This document shows positions 1 to 8,019 of a stretch of 60,301 nucleotides of DNA, one piece after another. The translations under genes and the position numbers were made by a program. The DNA is from Chloroflexi bacterium UBA5189. GTDB lineage: Bacteria; Chloroflexota; Limnocylindria; Limnocylindrales; CSP1-4. Every line of letters starts with the position of its first letter. Position 1 is the first letter of the stretch. Below the pieces are notes generated by a model. The model was not told where the DNA came from, made no database searches, and saw only the letters and a list, made by a program, of their open reading frames with translations. The stretch is from assembly GCA_002413045.1 (NCBI GenBank), contig DHWF01000056.1, forward strand, positions 454 through 60,754. Direction: 5' to 3'.

Positions 1-135
1 CCGGAGCGGCCGCACCCGCTCTTCGACGGCTTCATCGGCGCAGCGCTGGCCGAGGGCATGGGCGCGCCTGCGGCTCGCGCCGAAGAAGTTACGCCTGCGG
101 CTCCGGCATCCGCTGAGCAAGTCCTCACCTCCTGA
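1..135 (+). CDS. C-terminal end of an unidentified protein (cut by window edge)
   Basis: An open frame enters from the left edge and stops with TGA at 133-135, giving 44 residues. The tail is Ala/Pro/Glu-rich and ends in EQVLTS. I do not recognise a family. In frame +2 the next bases (about 146-241) read as one hydrophobic segment followed by RRR, like a membrane anchor, but no ATG, GTG or TTG start precedes that stretch in frame except a TTG inside it. It could be a tiny separate protein or the result of a frameshift at the end of this gene. Confidence 0.4.
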   Translation, partial: PERPHPLFDGFIGAALAEGMGAPAARAEEVTPAAPASAEQVLTS

Positions 136-264
136 GCCGCTCCGTCTGACCACGCTCCTTGCGATCGGTTTGCTGATCATTGCCGGCCTCTTCGTCGGCG
201 CGTTCCTGATGCTCGGGCGACGCAGGATGACCCCGGCCTGACGTGTGCTTGCAAGGCCCGCGGA

Positions 265-270
265 TAGAAT
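265..270 (+). promoter_or_regulatory. Possible -10 box for the transaldolase gene
   Basis: TAGAAT matches the TAnnnT pattern used elsewhere in the window. There is no good -35 box at 16-18 bp. It would place the transcript start near 277 and give a leader of about 40 nt. Confidence 0.3.
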
Positions 271-317
271 CGTCGGACTGACCATCGCCGACCCAGGCCG
301 CCCGGGAGTCCAGATCC

Positions 318-989
318 ATGAAGCTCTTCCTCGACACCGCAGAGATCGACGAGATCCGGACCGTCAACGCGTGGGGCGTGCTGGACGGCGTGACCACGAA
401 CCCGACGCTCTTCTCCAAGATCAAGGGCAAGACCTACGACGAGGTCCTCCAGGAGATCTGCGCGATCAACAAGGGGCCCGTCTCGGCGGAGGTCGTGGCT
501 GATGACGTCGACGGCATGCTCAAGGAAGGCCGCCACTTCGCGAAGCTCGCCGACAACATCTACGTGAAGGTGGCGATGTCCGAGAACGGGCTGGAGGCGA
601 TGAACCGCTTTCGCGCCGAGGGCATCAAGACCAACTGCACCCTGATCTTCAGCGCGAACCAGGGCCTCCTGGCCGCGAAGGCCGGGGCGTCGCTGCTGTC
701 GCCGTTCGTCGGCCGCCTCGACGACATCAACGAGGAGGGGATGAACGTCATCCGCGAGCTCGTCGAGATCATCACCATCCACGAGATCGAGGCGGAGGTG
801 CTCACCGCGTCCGTCCGCCATCCGCGCCACGTCACCGATGCAGCGCTCGCCGGCTCGCACATCGCCACGCTGCCCTTCAAGGTCTTCCAGCAGATGGTCC
901 ACCACCCGCTGACCGACAAGGGAATCGTCCAGTTCAAGAGCGACTGGGAGACCGCCCGCGCCGCGATCGCCGCCAACGCCAAGGGCTAG
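318..989 (+). CDS. tal: Transaldolase, small FSA/TalC-like type
   Basis: A 223-residue protein of the short, single-domain transaldolase family (about 210-230 residues). It should transfer a dihydroxyacetone unit between sugar phosphates in the non-oxidative pentose phosphate pathway, in the cytoplasm. The N-terminus MKLFLDTAEIDEI, the TTNPT motif at 26-30 and the Schiff-base lysine in VKVAM (Lys84) are all present. The ATG at 318 agrees with the family N-terminus, with GGGAG about 10 bases upstream. Its stop overlaps the convergent acetyltransferase gene by 4 bp. Whether it acts as a true transaldolase or as fructose-6-phosphate aldolase cannot be told from the sequence alone. Confidence 0.93.
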   Translation: MKLFLDTAEIDEIRTVNAWGVLDGVTTNPTLFSKIKGKTYDEVLQEICAINKGPVSAEVVADDVDGMLKEGRHFAKLADNIYVKVAMSENGLEAMNRFRAEGIKTNCTLIFSANQGLLAAKAGASLLSPFVGRLDDINEEGMNVIRELVEIITIHEIEAEVLTASVRHPRHVTDAALAGSHIATLPFKVFQQMVHHPLTDKGIVQFKSDWETARAAIAANAKG

Positions 990-1981
990 CCGATGAGCCG
1001 GTGCAGTCGCCGGAAGGTCGGGCGGAAGCCGAGGCCGCGCCAGGCACGGTCGGCTTCGATGTTGGCCGAGCGCCAGTCGGTCGCGATCGACGGATAGCCC
1101 GTGTCCCTGGCCCAGGCGAGGATCGCCTCGCCGAGCGCCCGTCCCGCTCCGAGGCCGCGCGCCTCCGGGAAGACCGCCGCGTAGGCGAGGAACGCCGCAC
1201 CGGGAGCCGCATTCGGCCCGCGATGGCCGCCCGACACGGACAGTGCGCACCCGATGCCGGAACCGACGACGGCCCCGTCCTGGGCCGCGACGAACCACGT
1301 GTACTTCGGGTCGTCGAGGTCGGCCTCGACCTCGGCCCGAACCTCCTCGAGCGGCTCCATCTGGAGCGTCGAGAAGACCGGCGAGCTTCGGAGATGCCTC
1401 GGCAGGACCAGTTCCAGCTCGGCCAACGCGTCGATGTCGTCGCGGGTCGGGGCTCGGATCACGAGCTCCGATCCGGGCACGACACCGAACGCGGCAACGG
1501 GCACCTCGCGGATTGCGTGGACGTGCTGCTGTCCGAAGTCGAGACTGAACCACGCGTCGACGAGCCCGCTGTCCGTTGCCGGCACGAGCACATGGTGGTT
1601 CGCTCGGCCGGCCGCGACCCACTGGCCGGCGAGCACGGCGTACATGTCCCGCACGATCGCGGGCTCGGTGGCTGCGTGGCCCGCCGCCTCGACCCACACA
1701 TTCGGGCCCCAGACCGCCGGGTCCTTCTGCTGGCCGATCATGTAGCCGGCGATCTCGCCGTCGCGCCGCGCAACCACGCCCGACGCGAGGTCTGCCGCCA
1801 ACGCTTCCTCGATCGCACCGCGCGCCCCATCGACCGATTCGAACACTGGATCCAGCAGCGGCTTGACGAGCCGGTGGCGGCGGTGGCGGTCGGCCAGCAG
1901 CACTGCTGCACCGTCCAGCGCAACGGGTGTGAACGGCTCGATGGTGAGCTCGGATCGGGCGTCGGTCGGCATGGGCGGCAC
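986..1981 (-). CDS. GNAT-family N-acetyltransferase with two GNAT domains
   Basis: A 331-residue protein with a tandem GNAT fold. The second half carries the clearer acetyl-CoA-binding signature, AVFPEARGLGAGRALGEAILAWA, read as the residues P-E-x-R-G-x-G-x-G/A, followed by a typical last strand (YPSIATDWRSANIEADRAWRGLGF region). The first half (about residues 10-150) looks like a degenerate GNAT domain that probably no longer binds the cofactor well. Such proteins acetylate small amines, antibiotics or protein termini; the substrate is not predictable. The gene is convergent with transaldolase (4-bp overlap) and diverges from the rho promoter only 28 bp away. Confidence 0.82.
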   Translation of the reverse strand: MPPMPTDARSELTIEPFTPVALDGAAVLLADRHRRHRLVKPLLDPVFESVDGARGAIEEALAADLASGVVARRDGEIAGYMIGQQKDPAVWGPNVWVEAAGHAATEPAIVRDMYAVLAGQWVAAGRANHHVLVPATDSGLVDAWFSLDFGQQHVHAIREVPVAAFGVVPGSELVIRAPTRDDIDALAELELVLPRHLRSSPVFSTLQMEPLEEVRAEVEADLDDPKYTWFVAAQDGAVVGSGIGCALSVSGGHRGPNAAPGAAFLAYAAVFPEARGLGAGRALGEAILAWARDTGYPSIATDWRSANIEADRAWRGLGFRPTFRRLHRLIG

Positions 1982-2008
1982 ATGCTAGCGGCGGCGCTTG
2001 CGAGATGA

Positions 2009-2037
2009 TTGACGAGGCCCGTAGCCGAGCCTATAGT
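2009..2037 (+). promoter_or_regulatory. Sigma70-type promoter of rho
   Basis: TTGACG at 2009-2014 and TATAGT at 2032-2037 with a 17-bp spacer form a near-consensus housekeeping promoter. Transcription would begin near 2044. This excludes the longest reading frame, whose first codon lies at 2005 upstream of the -35 box, and leaves ATG 2125 as the likely start of rho. Confidence 0.8.
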
Positions 2038-2124
2038 CACCGCATCCCCACCCCGGTCCGCAAGCGGACACGTGTTGGCGTGGGCGAGCCCCTTTTCGTT
2101 TCCCAGCAGGTGAACCCCATTCAG

Positions 2125-3522
2125 ATGCCAGCCCCAGATCAGCGCACCATGCGCACCAACCGCCGGCCGCGCCGGCGAGGACCGATGGGTAGCAGCGGCG
2201 GCGGCCGCGCTCCGGTCAGCGAATACGACGAGATGCAGGAGCTCGAGGCCGCGCGCGAGCGCAACGACCTCGACGTATCCGACCTCCTCGAGATGAGCGT
2301 CACCGAGCTTCGTGCCGTCGGGCGCGACCTCGAGCTCGACTCGCGCGCGGACAACAACAAGTCGGACCTGATCGACGGGATCCTCCAGCGCCAGACCGAG
2401 CGCGCGGGCCTCGATTACGCGACCGGCATTCTCGACGTCGTCGATGAGGGCTACGGCTTCATGCGCCGGCACGGCCTCCTGCCGAGCCTTGAGGACGTCT
2501 ACGTCAGCTCCAGCCAGGTGCGCCGGTTCGGTCTCCGCATCGGCGATCGCGTCTCCGGCGCCGTGCGCGCGCCGCGCGAGCAGGAGAAGTACTGGGGCCT
2601 GCTCCGCGTCGACTCGGTCAACGGCGTCGACATCGAGACGGCCCGCAACCGGCCGGTCTTCAACGACCTGACCCCGGTCCACCCGGACGTCCTGCTCAAC
2701 CTCGAGAACGACCCGAAGAACCTCAGCCAGCGCCTGGTCAACCTGGTCAACCCGATCGGCAAGGGCCAGCGCGCGCTCATCGTCAGCCCGCCGAAGGCCG
2801 GCAAGACCATGCTCCTGAAGGCGATGGCCAACGGGATCACCGCGAACTACCCGGACATTCTCCTCATGGTCGCGCTCATCGGCGAGCGGCCCGAGGAAGT
2901 CACCGACATGCGCCGGAGCGTCAAGGGCGAGGTCATCAGCTCCACCTTCGACGAGCCGACCGAGAACCATACGCACGTCGCCGAGATGGCCCTCGAGATC
3001 GCCAAGCGTCAGGTCGAGACCGGCCGCGACGTGGTCATCCTCCTCGACTCGATCACTCGCCTCGCACGCGCCTACAACCTGGCGCTCCCGCCGTCTGGCC
3101 GGACGCTGTCGGGCGGCATCGACCCGATCGCCCTGTATCCCCCGAAGCGGTTCTTCGGTGCGGCCAGGAAGATCGAGGAGGGCGGCTCGCTCACGATCAT
3201 CGGCACATGCCTGGTCGACACCGGCTCGCGCATGGACGACGTGATCTACGAGGAGTTCAAGGGCACCGGCAACTCGGAGCTCATCCTCGACCGCAAGCTC
3301 GCCGAGAAGCGGATCTTCCCCTCGATCGACGTCATGCGTTCGGGCACCCGCCGCGAGGAGCTCCTCCTCGAGGAGGGCACGCTCAAGATGGTCTGGACCA
3401 TGCGCCGGATGCTCTCCGCCGTCGGGTCCAACGAGGGCATCGAGCTGCTGCTCAACCGGATGGCCAAGACCGAGAACAACGTACAGTTCCTGGCCGGCCT
3501 CACCAAGAGCCTCGACTCCTAG
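2125..3522 (+). CDS. rho: Transcription termination factor Rho
   Basis: A hexameric RNA-dependent ATPase that ends transcription. From ATG 2125 the protein has 465 residues, slightly longer than E. coli Rho (419), because of a basic N-terminal extension (RRPRRRG). The SAP-like Rho-N domain (about 49-89), the cold-shock-like RNA-binding domain (about 108-175) and the ATPase core follow. Walker A SPPKAGKTM is at about 221-229. The Q-loop and R-loop motifs (SGGIDPIALYPPKRFFGAAR, KGTGNSEL) are intact. The start is chosen because the promoter at 2009-2037 lies downstream of the longest frame's first codon; AGGTGA precedes ATG 2125 by 11 bases. ATG 2149 is an alternative. Confidence 0.95.
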   Translation: MPAPDQRTMRTNRRPRRRGPMGSSGGGRAPVSEYDEMQELEAARERNDLDVSDLLEMSVTELRAVGRDLELDSRADNNKSDLIDGILQRQTERAGLDYATGILDVVDEGYGFMRRHGLLPSLEDVYVSSSQVRRFGLRIGDRVSGAVRAPREQEKYWGLLRVDSVNGVDIETARNRPVFNDLTPVHPDVLLNLENDPKNLSQRLVNLVNPIGKGQRALIVSPPKAGKTMLLKAMANGITANYPDILLMVALIGERPEEVTDMRRSVKGEVISSTFDEPTENHTHVAEMALEIAKRQVETGRDVVILLDSITRLARAYNLALPPSGRTLSGGIDPIALYPPKRFFGAARKIEEGGSLTIIGTCLVDTGSRMDDVIYEEFKGTGNSELILDRKLAEKRIFPSIDVMRSGTRREELLLEEGTLKMVWTMRRMLSAVGSNEGIELLLNRMAKTENNVQFLAGLTKSLDS

Positions 3523-3617
3523 CGCGCCGGTTATCATCGGCCGGGCCGCGTCGACCGGCGCGCCGGCGCACCGGCGAACGGGCCACATGGCACGGTTGCA
3601 AGGGACCTGTGGCGGGT

Positions 3618-3647
3618 TTGCACGCTGCCGCAACGCCGTGGTAAGGT
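3618..3647 (+). promoter_or_regulatory. Promoter of the LysM/M23 hydrolase gene
   Basis: TTGCAC at 3618-3623 and TAAGGT at 3642-3647 are 18 bp apart. The implied transcript start near 3654 leaves a leader of about 135 nt before the start codon. Confidence 0.55.
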
Positions 3648-3653
3648 CCGGGC

Positions 3654-3790
3654 AACGTCGCAGCTCACGGAGAGAGTGAGCTCGGCCGCGAAGCGAGAAC
3701 CCAGCTCAAGATCGCGACCCGCTGACGGTCCAAGACCCCGGCTGAGCCCGCGCGACTGCGCGCACCGGACCGTCTCGCCAGGAGAACGTA
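3654..3790 (+). promoter_or_regulatory. Structured 5' leader, possible cyclic-di-AMP (ydaO-yuaA-like) riboswitch
   Basis: The leader contains a clean hairpin CTCAC/GTGAG near 3665-3682 (loop GGAGAGA), a GCGAGAACCCA element, and long complementary segments (GGTCC ... GGACC) before the AGGAGA ribosome site. The element GAACCCA and the gene it precedes (a LysM/M23 wall hydrolase) resemble c-di-AMP riboswitches of Gram-positive bacteria. I cannot align the complete consensus, so the riboswitch class is a guess; that the leader is structured is more secure. Confidence 0.35.
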
Positions 3791-5137
3791 TTGCTGAACC
3801 CCATGGGGGGCGCCCTGCGCGCCATCGTGCAGATCGCCTCCACCGGGGCCGACAATCCCTCGACGGGACCGGCCAACCCCGCGACCGCGCGACGTGCGCA
3901 TCGACGTGCCATCGGTGTGGCGCGCTTCCTTGCTGACACCATGACCGCGACGCCGCGCGCACGCCAGCGCACGAAGGCCGTCGCCCAGAAGCACGTCCAC
4001 GAGCGAGCCGAGACCGCCGCGCGCCCCGTCGAGCCCCGCAAGGCCGCCGCACGCGGGCGCGTCTTCCGTCGGCATCTCGTCCTCCGCCTCACCTCGGATC
4101 GAACGCTCCCGATCGCGATCGCGCTGATCGTCCTCACGGCGGCAGGCGTCAGCCTGGCCCCGGCGGCGGCCCCCGTCGGCGCCGCCCAGCACTCGATCGA
4201 CGCCGCAGGCGCGGTCGACCCGGCGGCCGGCGTTCGCCTGGCGGTCGGTGGCGGGCCGGGCGGTCCCGCCGGCGTCGACGGCCCCGCGGCTGACGTCCAG
4301 ATGACCGCGACCGTCGACGACGGCACGCTCTACAAGCCGGTCGCCGTCGACACCTCGATCAAGTCATCGGCCGGGATGCTCCAGCAGTACACCGTCAAGA
4401 CAGGCGACAGCCTCACCGGGATCGCGAGCCGCTTCGGCGTCTCGATGATGACCGTGTGGTGGGCCAACCACCTCACCTCGAAGGACGCGCTCCACGTCGG
4501 CCAGGTCCTGCTCATCCCGCCGGTGAATGGCCTGGTGGTGACGGTCAAGGCAGGCGACACGCTCGATTCGATCGCCGCGGACAACAAGATCGATATCGCC
4601 GACATCATCTCGCTCAACGACCTCCAGGATCCGAACCTGATCGTCGGCCAGGTCCTCGTGCTGCCAGGCGCCAAGGGCGACCCGATGCCGACCCCGACCC
4701 CGACCAAGCGCCCTAGCAGCGGTAGCAGCTCCAGCGGTGGCGGCTCGTTCGTCTACGTCAGCGGGCCGTGGGCGTGGCCGGTGCCGGGCGGCTACATCAG
4801 CCAGTACTTCCACTACGGCCACCTCGGCGTCGACATCGCGGCGCCGTACGGGAGTGCGATCGTCTCGCCACGCGCGGGCACGGTCGTGTTCGCCGGCTGG
4901 AAGGACAACGGCGGCGGCTACCAGGTCTGGATCTACCACGGCAACGGCATCTACACCGGCCACCACCACATGTCGAAGGTGCTCGTGTCCGCCGGCCAGA
5001 CCGTCGCCAAGGGCCAGATCATCGGCCGTATCGGGCAGAGCGGCTGGGCCACCGGACCCCACGACCACTTCGAAGTGTGGGTCGGCTACCCCTGGAGAAG
5101 CGGCTCCTACCGCATCAACCCGCTCCGCTACTACTAG
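3791..5137 (+). CDS. Membrane-anchored M23 endopeptidase with two LysM domains
   Basis: A 448-residue cell-wall hydrolase. A basic N-terminal segment is followed by a membrane segment or uncleaved signal (about 107-130), LysM 1 (about 198-243, YTVKTGDSLTGIASRFGVS), LysM 2 (about 249-295, VKAGDTLDSIAADNKI), a Pro/Thr/Ser linker and a C-terminal M23 domain with HLGVD and HDHFE zinc ligands, so the enzyme looks active. LysM domains bind peptidoglycan and M23 peptidases cut its cross-links. The TTG start at 3791 has AGGAGA just upstream; ATG 3803 is the alternative. The long structured leader suggests control by a small ligand linked to wall homeostasis. Confidence 0.88.
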   Translation: MLNPMGGALRAIVQIASTGADNPSTGPANPATARRAHRRAIGVARFLADTMTATPRARQRTKAVAQKHVHERAETAARPVEPRKAAARGRVFRRHLVLRLTSDRTLPIAIALIVLTAAGVSLAPAAAPVGAAQHSIDAAGAVDPAAGVRLAVGGGPGGPAGVDGPAADVQMTATVDDGTLYKPVAVDTSIKSSAGMLQQYTVKTGDSLTGIASRFGVSMMTVWWANHLTSKDALHVGQVLLIPPVNGLVVTVKAGDTLDSIAADNKIDIADIISLNDLQDPNLIVGQVLVLPGAKGDPMPTPTPTKRPSSGSSSSGGGSFVYVSGPWAWPVPGGYISQYFHYGHLGVDIAAPYGSAIVSPRAGTVVFAGWKDNGGGYQVWIYHGNGIYTGHHHMSKVLVSAGQTVAKGQIIGRIGQSGWATGPHDHFEVWVGYPWRSGSYRINPLRYY

Positions 5138-5151
5138 CCCCTCAGGCGACC

Positions 5152-5175
5152 CGGCGGTCGGGGGTCGGACCGCCG
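5152..5175 (+). terminator. Hairpin after the LysM/M23 gene
   Basis: CGGCGGTC and GACCGCCG form a perfect 8-bp stem with an 8-nt loop, 14 bp after the stop codon. There is no T-tract, so intrinsic termination would be weak; it may protect the 3' end or assist Rho. Confidence 0.4.
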
Positions 5176-5325
5176 TCTAATGGGGCGTCGCCTCGGTCCT
5201 CCGAGGGCTCCGAGGTTGCTGCCCTCGGCACCGCACCCCAACCGCCGGGATACCGCCGTGGCATGGCTCGTCGAGCCAAATGGGGTGGGATGGATCCACT
5301 CCGACCCGTGAGAAGATGAGGGTGA

Positions 5326-6636
5326 ATGTTTCTTGATCGTGTGAAGGTTTTGCTCAAGGCGGGGGATGGCGGCGCGGGGGCTTCGACGTTTCGGCGGGAA
5401 GCGCATGTCCCGCGCGGCGGACCGGACGGTGGGGACGGGGGCCGTGGGTCGTCGATCGTGTTCCGCGTGGACGCCGGGCAGACCACGCTTCGCGACTTCC
5501 AGTACCGGCACCACTACCGGGCGACCCCGGGCGGTGGCGGCCAGCGCGCGCGCCGGCACGGCAAGGTCGGCGATGACCTGGTGCTCGACGTACCGCCCGG
5601 CACGGCCGTCTACGACGATGCGAGCGGCGAGCTGATCGCCGACCTCGTTGCGGTCGGGCAGGAAGCGATGGCCGCGCGCGGCGGGCGTGGCGGCCTCGGC
5701 AACGTGCACTTCGCCACCTCGACCCACCAGGCGCCGCGGCACGCTCAGAAGGGCGAGCCGGGCGAGGAGCGCTGGATTCGGCTGGAGCTGCGCCTGATCG
5801 CGGACATCGGCCTGGTCGGCCTGCCGAACGCGGGCAAGTCCACGCTCCTGGCGGCCCTCACGGCCGCGACGCCCAAGATCGCCGACTACCCGTTCACGAC
5901 CCTCGAGCCGAACCTCGGCGTGATGGACCTGGCGGGCGACGGCGGCATCGATGCCGATCAGCGCCGGCCCACCGTCGCCGACGTGCCGGGGCTCATCGAG
6001 GGCGCCAGCAGCGGGGCGGGCCTCGGGCACGCGTTCCTGCGCCATGTCGAGCGGACGCGGGTGCTTGTCCACGTCGTCGACGGGGCGAGCCGTGATGCGG
6101 GGTGGGACTTCGACGTGATCCGCGAGGAGCTGCGCGCCCACGATCCGGTGCTCCTCGAGAAGCCCACCCTGGTTGCGTTCAACAAGATGGACCTCCCGGC
6201 GGCCTCGGAAGCGTGGCCTGCGTTCCGTGCGGCACGGAAGCGCGATTCGCTGCGGACCGTGGCCATCTCGGCGGCGACGGGCGAGGGCATGGACGCGTTC
6301 CGGTCCGCGATCGCCGAGCTGCTGCCGCCACTCGAGGACGAGTCGCTGCCGGAGCCGTCAGGCATCGTGGTCCACCGGCTCGATGCGGCGCCCGACCGCG
6401 TCACGATCCGGCGCGAATCGGAGGGCGTCTACCGCGTCGTCGGCCGGCGGATCGAGCGCCTCGCGGCGCAGACCGACTTTACGATCGAGGAGTCCGCCGA
6501 GCGATTCCAGCGCGATCTCGAGCGCCTCGGTGCGGACGCCGAGCTGCGGCGCGCCGGCATCGAGCCGGGCGACACGGTCATCGTCGGGTCGGTTGAGCTT
6601 GCCTGGGAGGCCGAGCCCTGGAGCGCGCGCCGGTGA
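5326..6636 (+). CDS. obg: GTPase Obg/CgtA
   Basis: A 436-residue essential GTPase acting in 50S ribosome assembly and stress response. It has the glycine-rich Obg domain (about 1-160), the G domain with G1 GLPNAGKST (about 165-173), DVPG (about 219) and NKMD (about 286), and a C-terminal OCT domain (about 345-430), which many but not all bacteria have. ATG 5326 matches the family N-terminus (MFLDRVKV) and has GAGGGTGA upstream. It is the first gene of obg-nadD-rsfS, joined by GTGA overlaps. Confidence 0.96.
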   Translation: MFLDRVKVLLKAGDGGAGASTFRREAHVPRGGPDGGDGGRGSSIVFRVDAGQTTLRDFQYRHHYRATPGGGGQRARRHGKVGDDLVLDVPPGTAVYDDASGELIADLVAVGQEAMAARGGRGGLGNVHFATSTHQAPRHAQKGEPGEERWIRLELRLIADIGLVGLPNAGKSTLLAALTAATPKIADYPFTTLEPNLGVMDLAGDGGIDADQRRPTVADVPGLIEGASSGAGLGHAFLRHVERTRVLVHVVDGASRDAGWDFDVIREELRAHDPVLLEKPTLVAFNKMDLPAASEAWPAFRAARKRDSLRTVAISAATGEGMDAFRSAIAELLPPLEDESLPEPSGIVVHRLDAAPDRVTIRRESEGVYRVVGRRIERLAAQTDFTIEESAERFQRDLERLGADAELRRAGIEPGDTVIVGSVELAWEAEPWSARR

Positions 6637-7247
6637 CGGAGCGACCGTCCGTCGGCCTGATGGGCGGCACGTTCGACCCGATCCACGTCGGGCACCTCGC
6701 GATCGCCGAGGAGGCGCGCGACGCACTCGGTCTCGATCGCATCGTGTTCGTCCCCGCCGGCCAGCCGCCGCACAAGGCCAGCGGCGCCGTGACCGCGGCC
6801 GAGCATCGGGTTGCGATGGTCGAGCTCGCAATCGCCGGCAACGACGCGTTCGAGCTGAGCCGGATCGAGGTCGAGCGACCGGGCCCGTCGTACACCGTCG
6901 ACACGGTCGAGGCGCTCGCTGCCGGCGCCGACCTGACGGTGATCCTGTCGGTCGAAACCTTTGCGGAGCTGCCCGCCTGGCACGAGCCCGAGCGCCTCCT
7001 CGCAGCCGCCCGCGTGGCGGTAGTTCCGCGTGAGGGCTACCCTGCCCCAGACCCCGCCTGGCTCTCGGCGACCTTCCCCGGTCGCGAGGACCACGTCACC
7101 TACCTCGAGGGCCCCCGGCTCGGGCTCTCGTCGACCGCGCTCCGAGCGCGGGTCGCCGCCGGCCGCTCGATCCGGTACCTCGTGCCGGACGCCGTCGAGG
7201 CCTACATCGTCGCAAACCACCTCTATCGGAGGACCGCCGCTACGTGA
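6633..7247 (+). CDS. nadD: Nicotinate-nucleotide adenylyltransferase
   Basis: A 204-residue cytoplasmic enzyme that adenylates nicotinate mononucleotide in NAD synthesis. The nucleotidyltransferase signature GGTFDPIHVGHL (about 11-22), the PPHK motif and the C-terminal SSTALRARV motif (the family ISSTxxR) are complete. The GTG start at 6633 overlaps the obg stop in GTGA, indicating translational coupling. The obg-nadD-rsfS order is common in bacteria. Confidence 0.96.
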   Translation: MTERPSVGLMGGTFDPIHVGHLAIAEEARDALGLDRIVFVPAGQPPHKASGAVTAAEHRVAMVELAIAGNDAFELSRIEVERPGPSYTVDTVEALAAGADLTVILSVETFAELPAWHEPERLLAAARVAVVPREGYPAPDPAWLSATFPGREDHVTYLEGPRLGLSSTALRARVAAGRSIRYLVPDAVEAYIVANHLYRRTAAT

Positions 7248-7663
7248 CCGCATCAGTCCGGAACCCGAGGGGCCTGCCAACGCGAGGCACCCCGCCGCCG
7301 CCCCCGCCCGCCGTGGACATGCCCGCGCTCGACCTCGCGCGCCGCATCGTCGAGCTCGCCGAGGACAAGAAGGCGGCCGACATCGTGCTGCTCGACCTCA
7401 GTGGGCTGACCGCGATGGCGGACTACTTCGTGATCGCCTCGGGCGGCTCGGAGCGCCAGCTCGACGCCATCGCGGACGGCATCATCTCGGGGATGCGCGA
7501 CGAGAAGGTCCACGCGTTCGGGCGCGAGGGGACCGCCGCATCCCACTGGGTGCTGGTTGACTTCGGGTCGGTCGTGGTCCACGTCTTCACGCCGCCGGAG
7601 CGCGACTTCTACCAGCTGGAGCGGCACTGGTCGGAGGCGAAGACGATCCTGCGCGTGCAGTAG
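7244..7663 (+). CDS. rsfS: Ribosomal silencing factor RsfS (Iojap family)
   Basis: A 139-residue protein that binds uL14 on the 50S subunit and blocks subunit joining under starvation. The family core is clear: DIVLLDLSGLTAMADYFVIASG, read here as separate strands, then the SHWVLVDFGSVVVHVF region. It carries about 25 extra Pro-rich residues at the N-terminus. The GTG start at 7244 overlaps the nadD stop by 4 bp. It ends the obg operon. Confidence 0.93.
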   Translation: MTASVRNPRGLPTRGTPPPPPPAVDMPALDLARRIVELAEDKKAADIVLLDLSGLTAMADYFVIASGGSERQLDAIADGIISGMRDEKVHAFGREGTAASHWVLVDFGSVVVHVFTPPERDFYQLERHWSEAKTILRVQ

Positions 7664-7713
7664 CACGCGCACCCGCTCGGCGGCGGTACGGGGGGCCGGA
7701 GTACCCATGGGTC

Positions 7714-7998
7714 ATGTCCCCCGAACGGGGCTGGCCGCAGCATCCGGGTATGTCCGCCGCTCGAGATCGCTGTCCCGCCTGCACCCGGCTCCTGGTGAGC
7801 TCCCGGTTCGACGCAACGTTCCGGATGCCCGACCAGAGCGAGCGGCTGTGCTTCGGGGTTCCCGGCGGCCTGTGCGCCGATTGCCACCAGCTGTACATCG
7901 ACCCTGACCTGATCGAGCTGCTCGACCTCGCGCCCGGCCGGTGCACCTTCGCGATCGAAAGCGACCTCGTCCTCCAGGAGCGCGCCTGGTCGATGTGA
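7714..7998 (+). CDS. Small hypothetical protein with two CxxC pairs
   Basis: A 94-residue protein with CPAC near residue 21 and CADC near residue 54, a spacing suited to one zinc site. No family recognised. ATG 7714 gives 94 residues; ATG 7750 gives 82 and keeps both CxxC pairs. It is convergent with holA, 21 bp away. Confidence 0.55.
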   Translation: MSPERGWPQHPGMSAARDRCPACTRLLVSSRFDATFRMPDQSERLCFGVPGGLCADCHQLYIDPDLIELLDLAPGRCTFAIESDLVLQERAWSM

Positions 7999-8019
7999 CG
8001 GGTTCGCCCGTCGCGAGCG

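Noticed and set aside
177..1697. Long minus-strand open frame opposite transaldolase and the acetyltransferase
   Set aside because: Arg/Gly/Pro-rich product without domain character; it is a shadow of two well-supported genes.
2005..2124. N-terminal 40-residue extension of Rho
   Set aside because: The promoter at 2009-2037 lies inside it, so it cannot be transcribed from that promoter.
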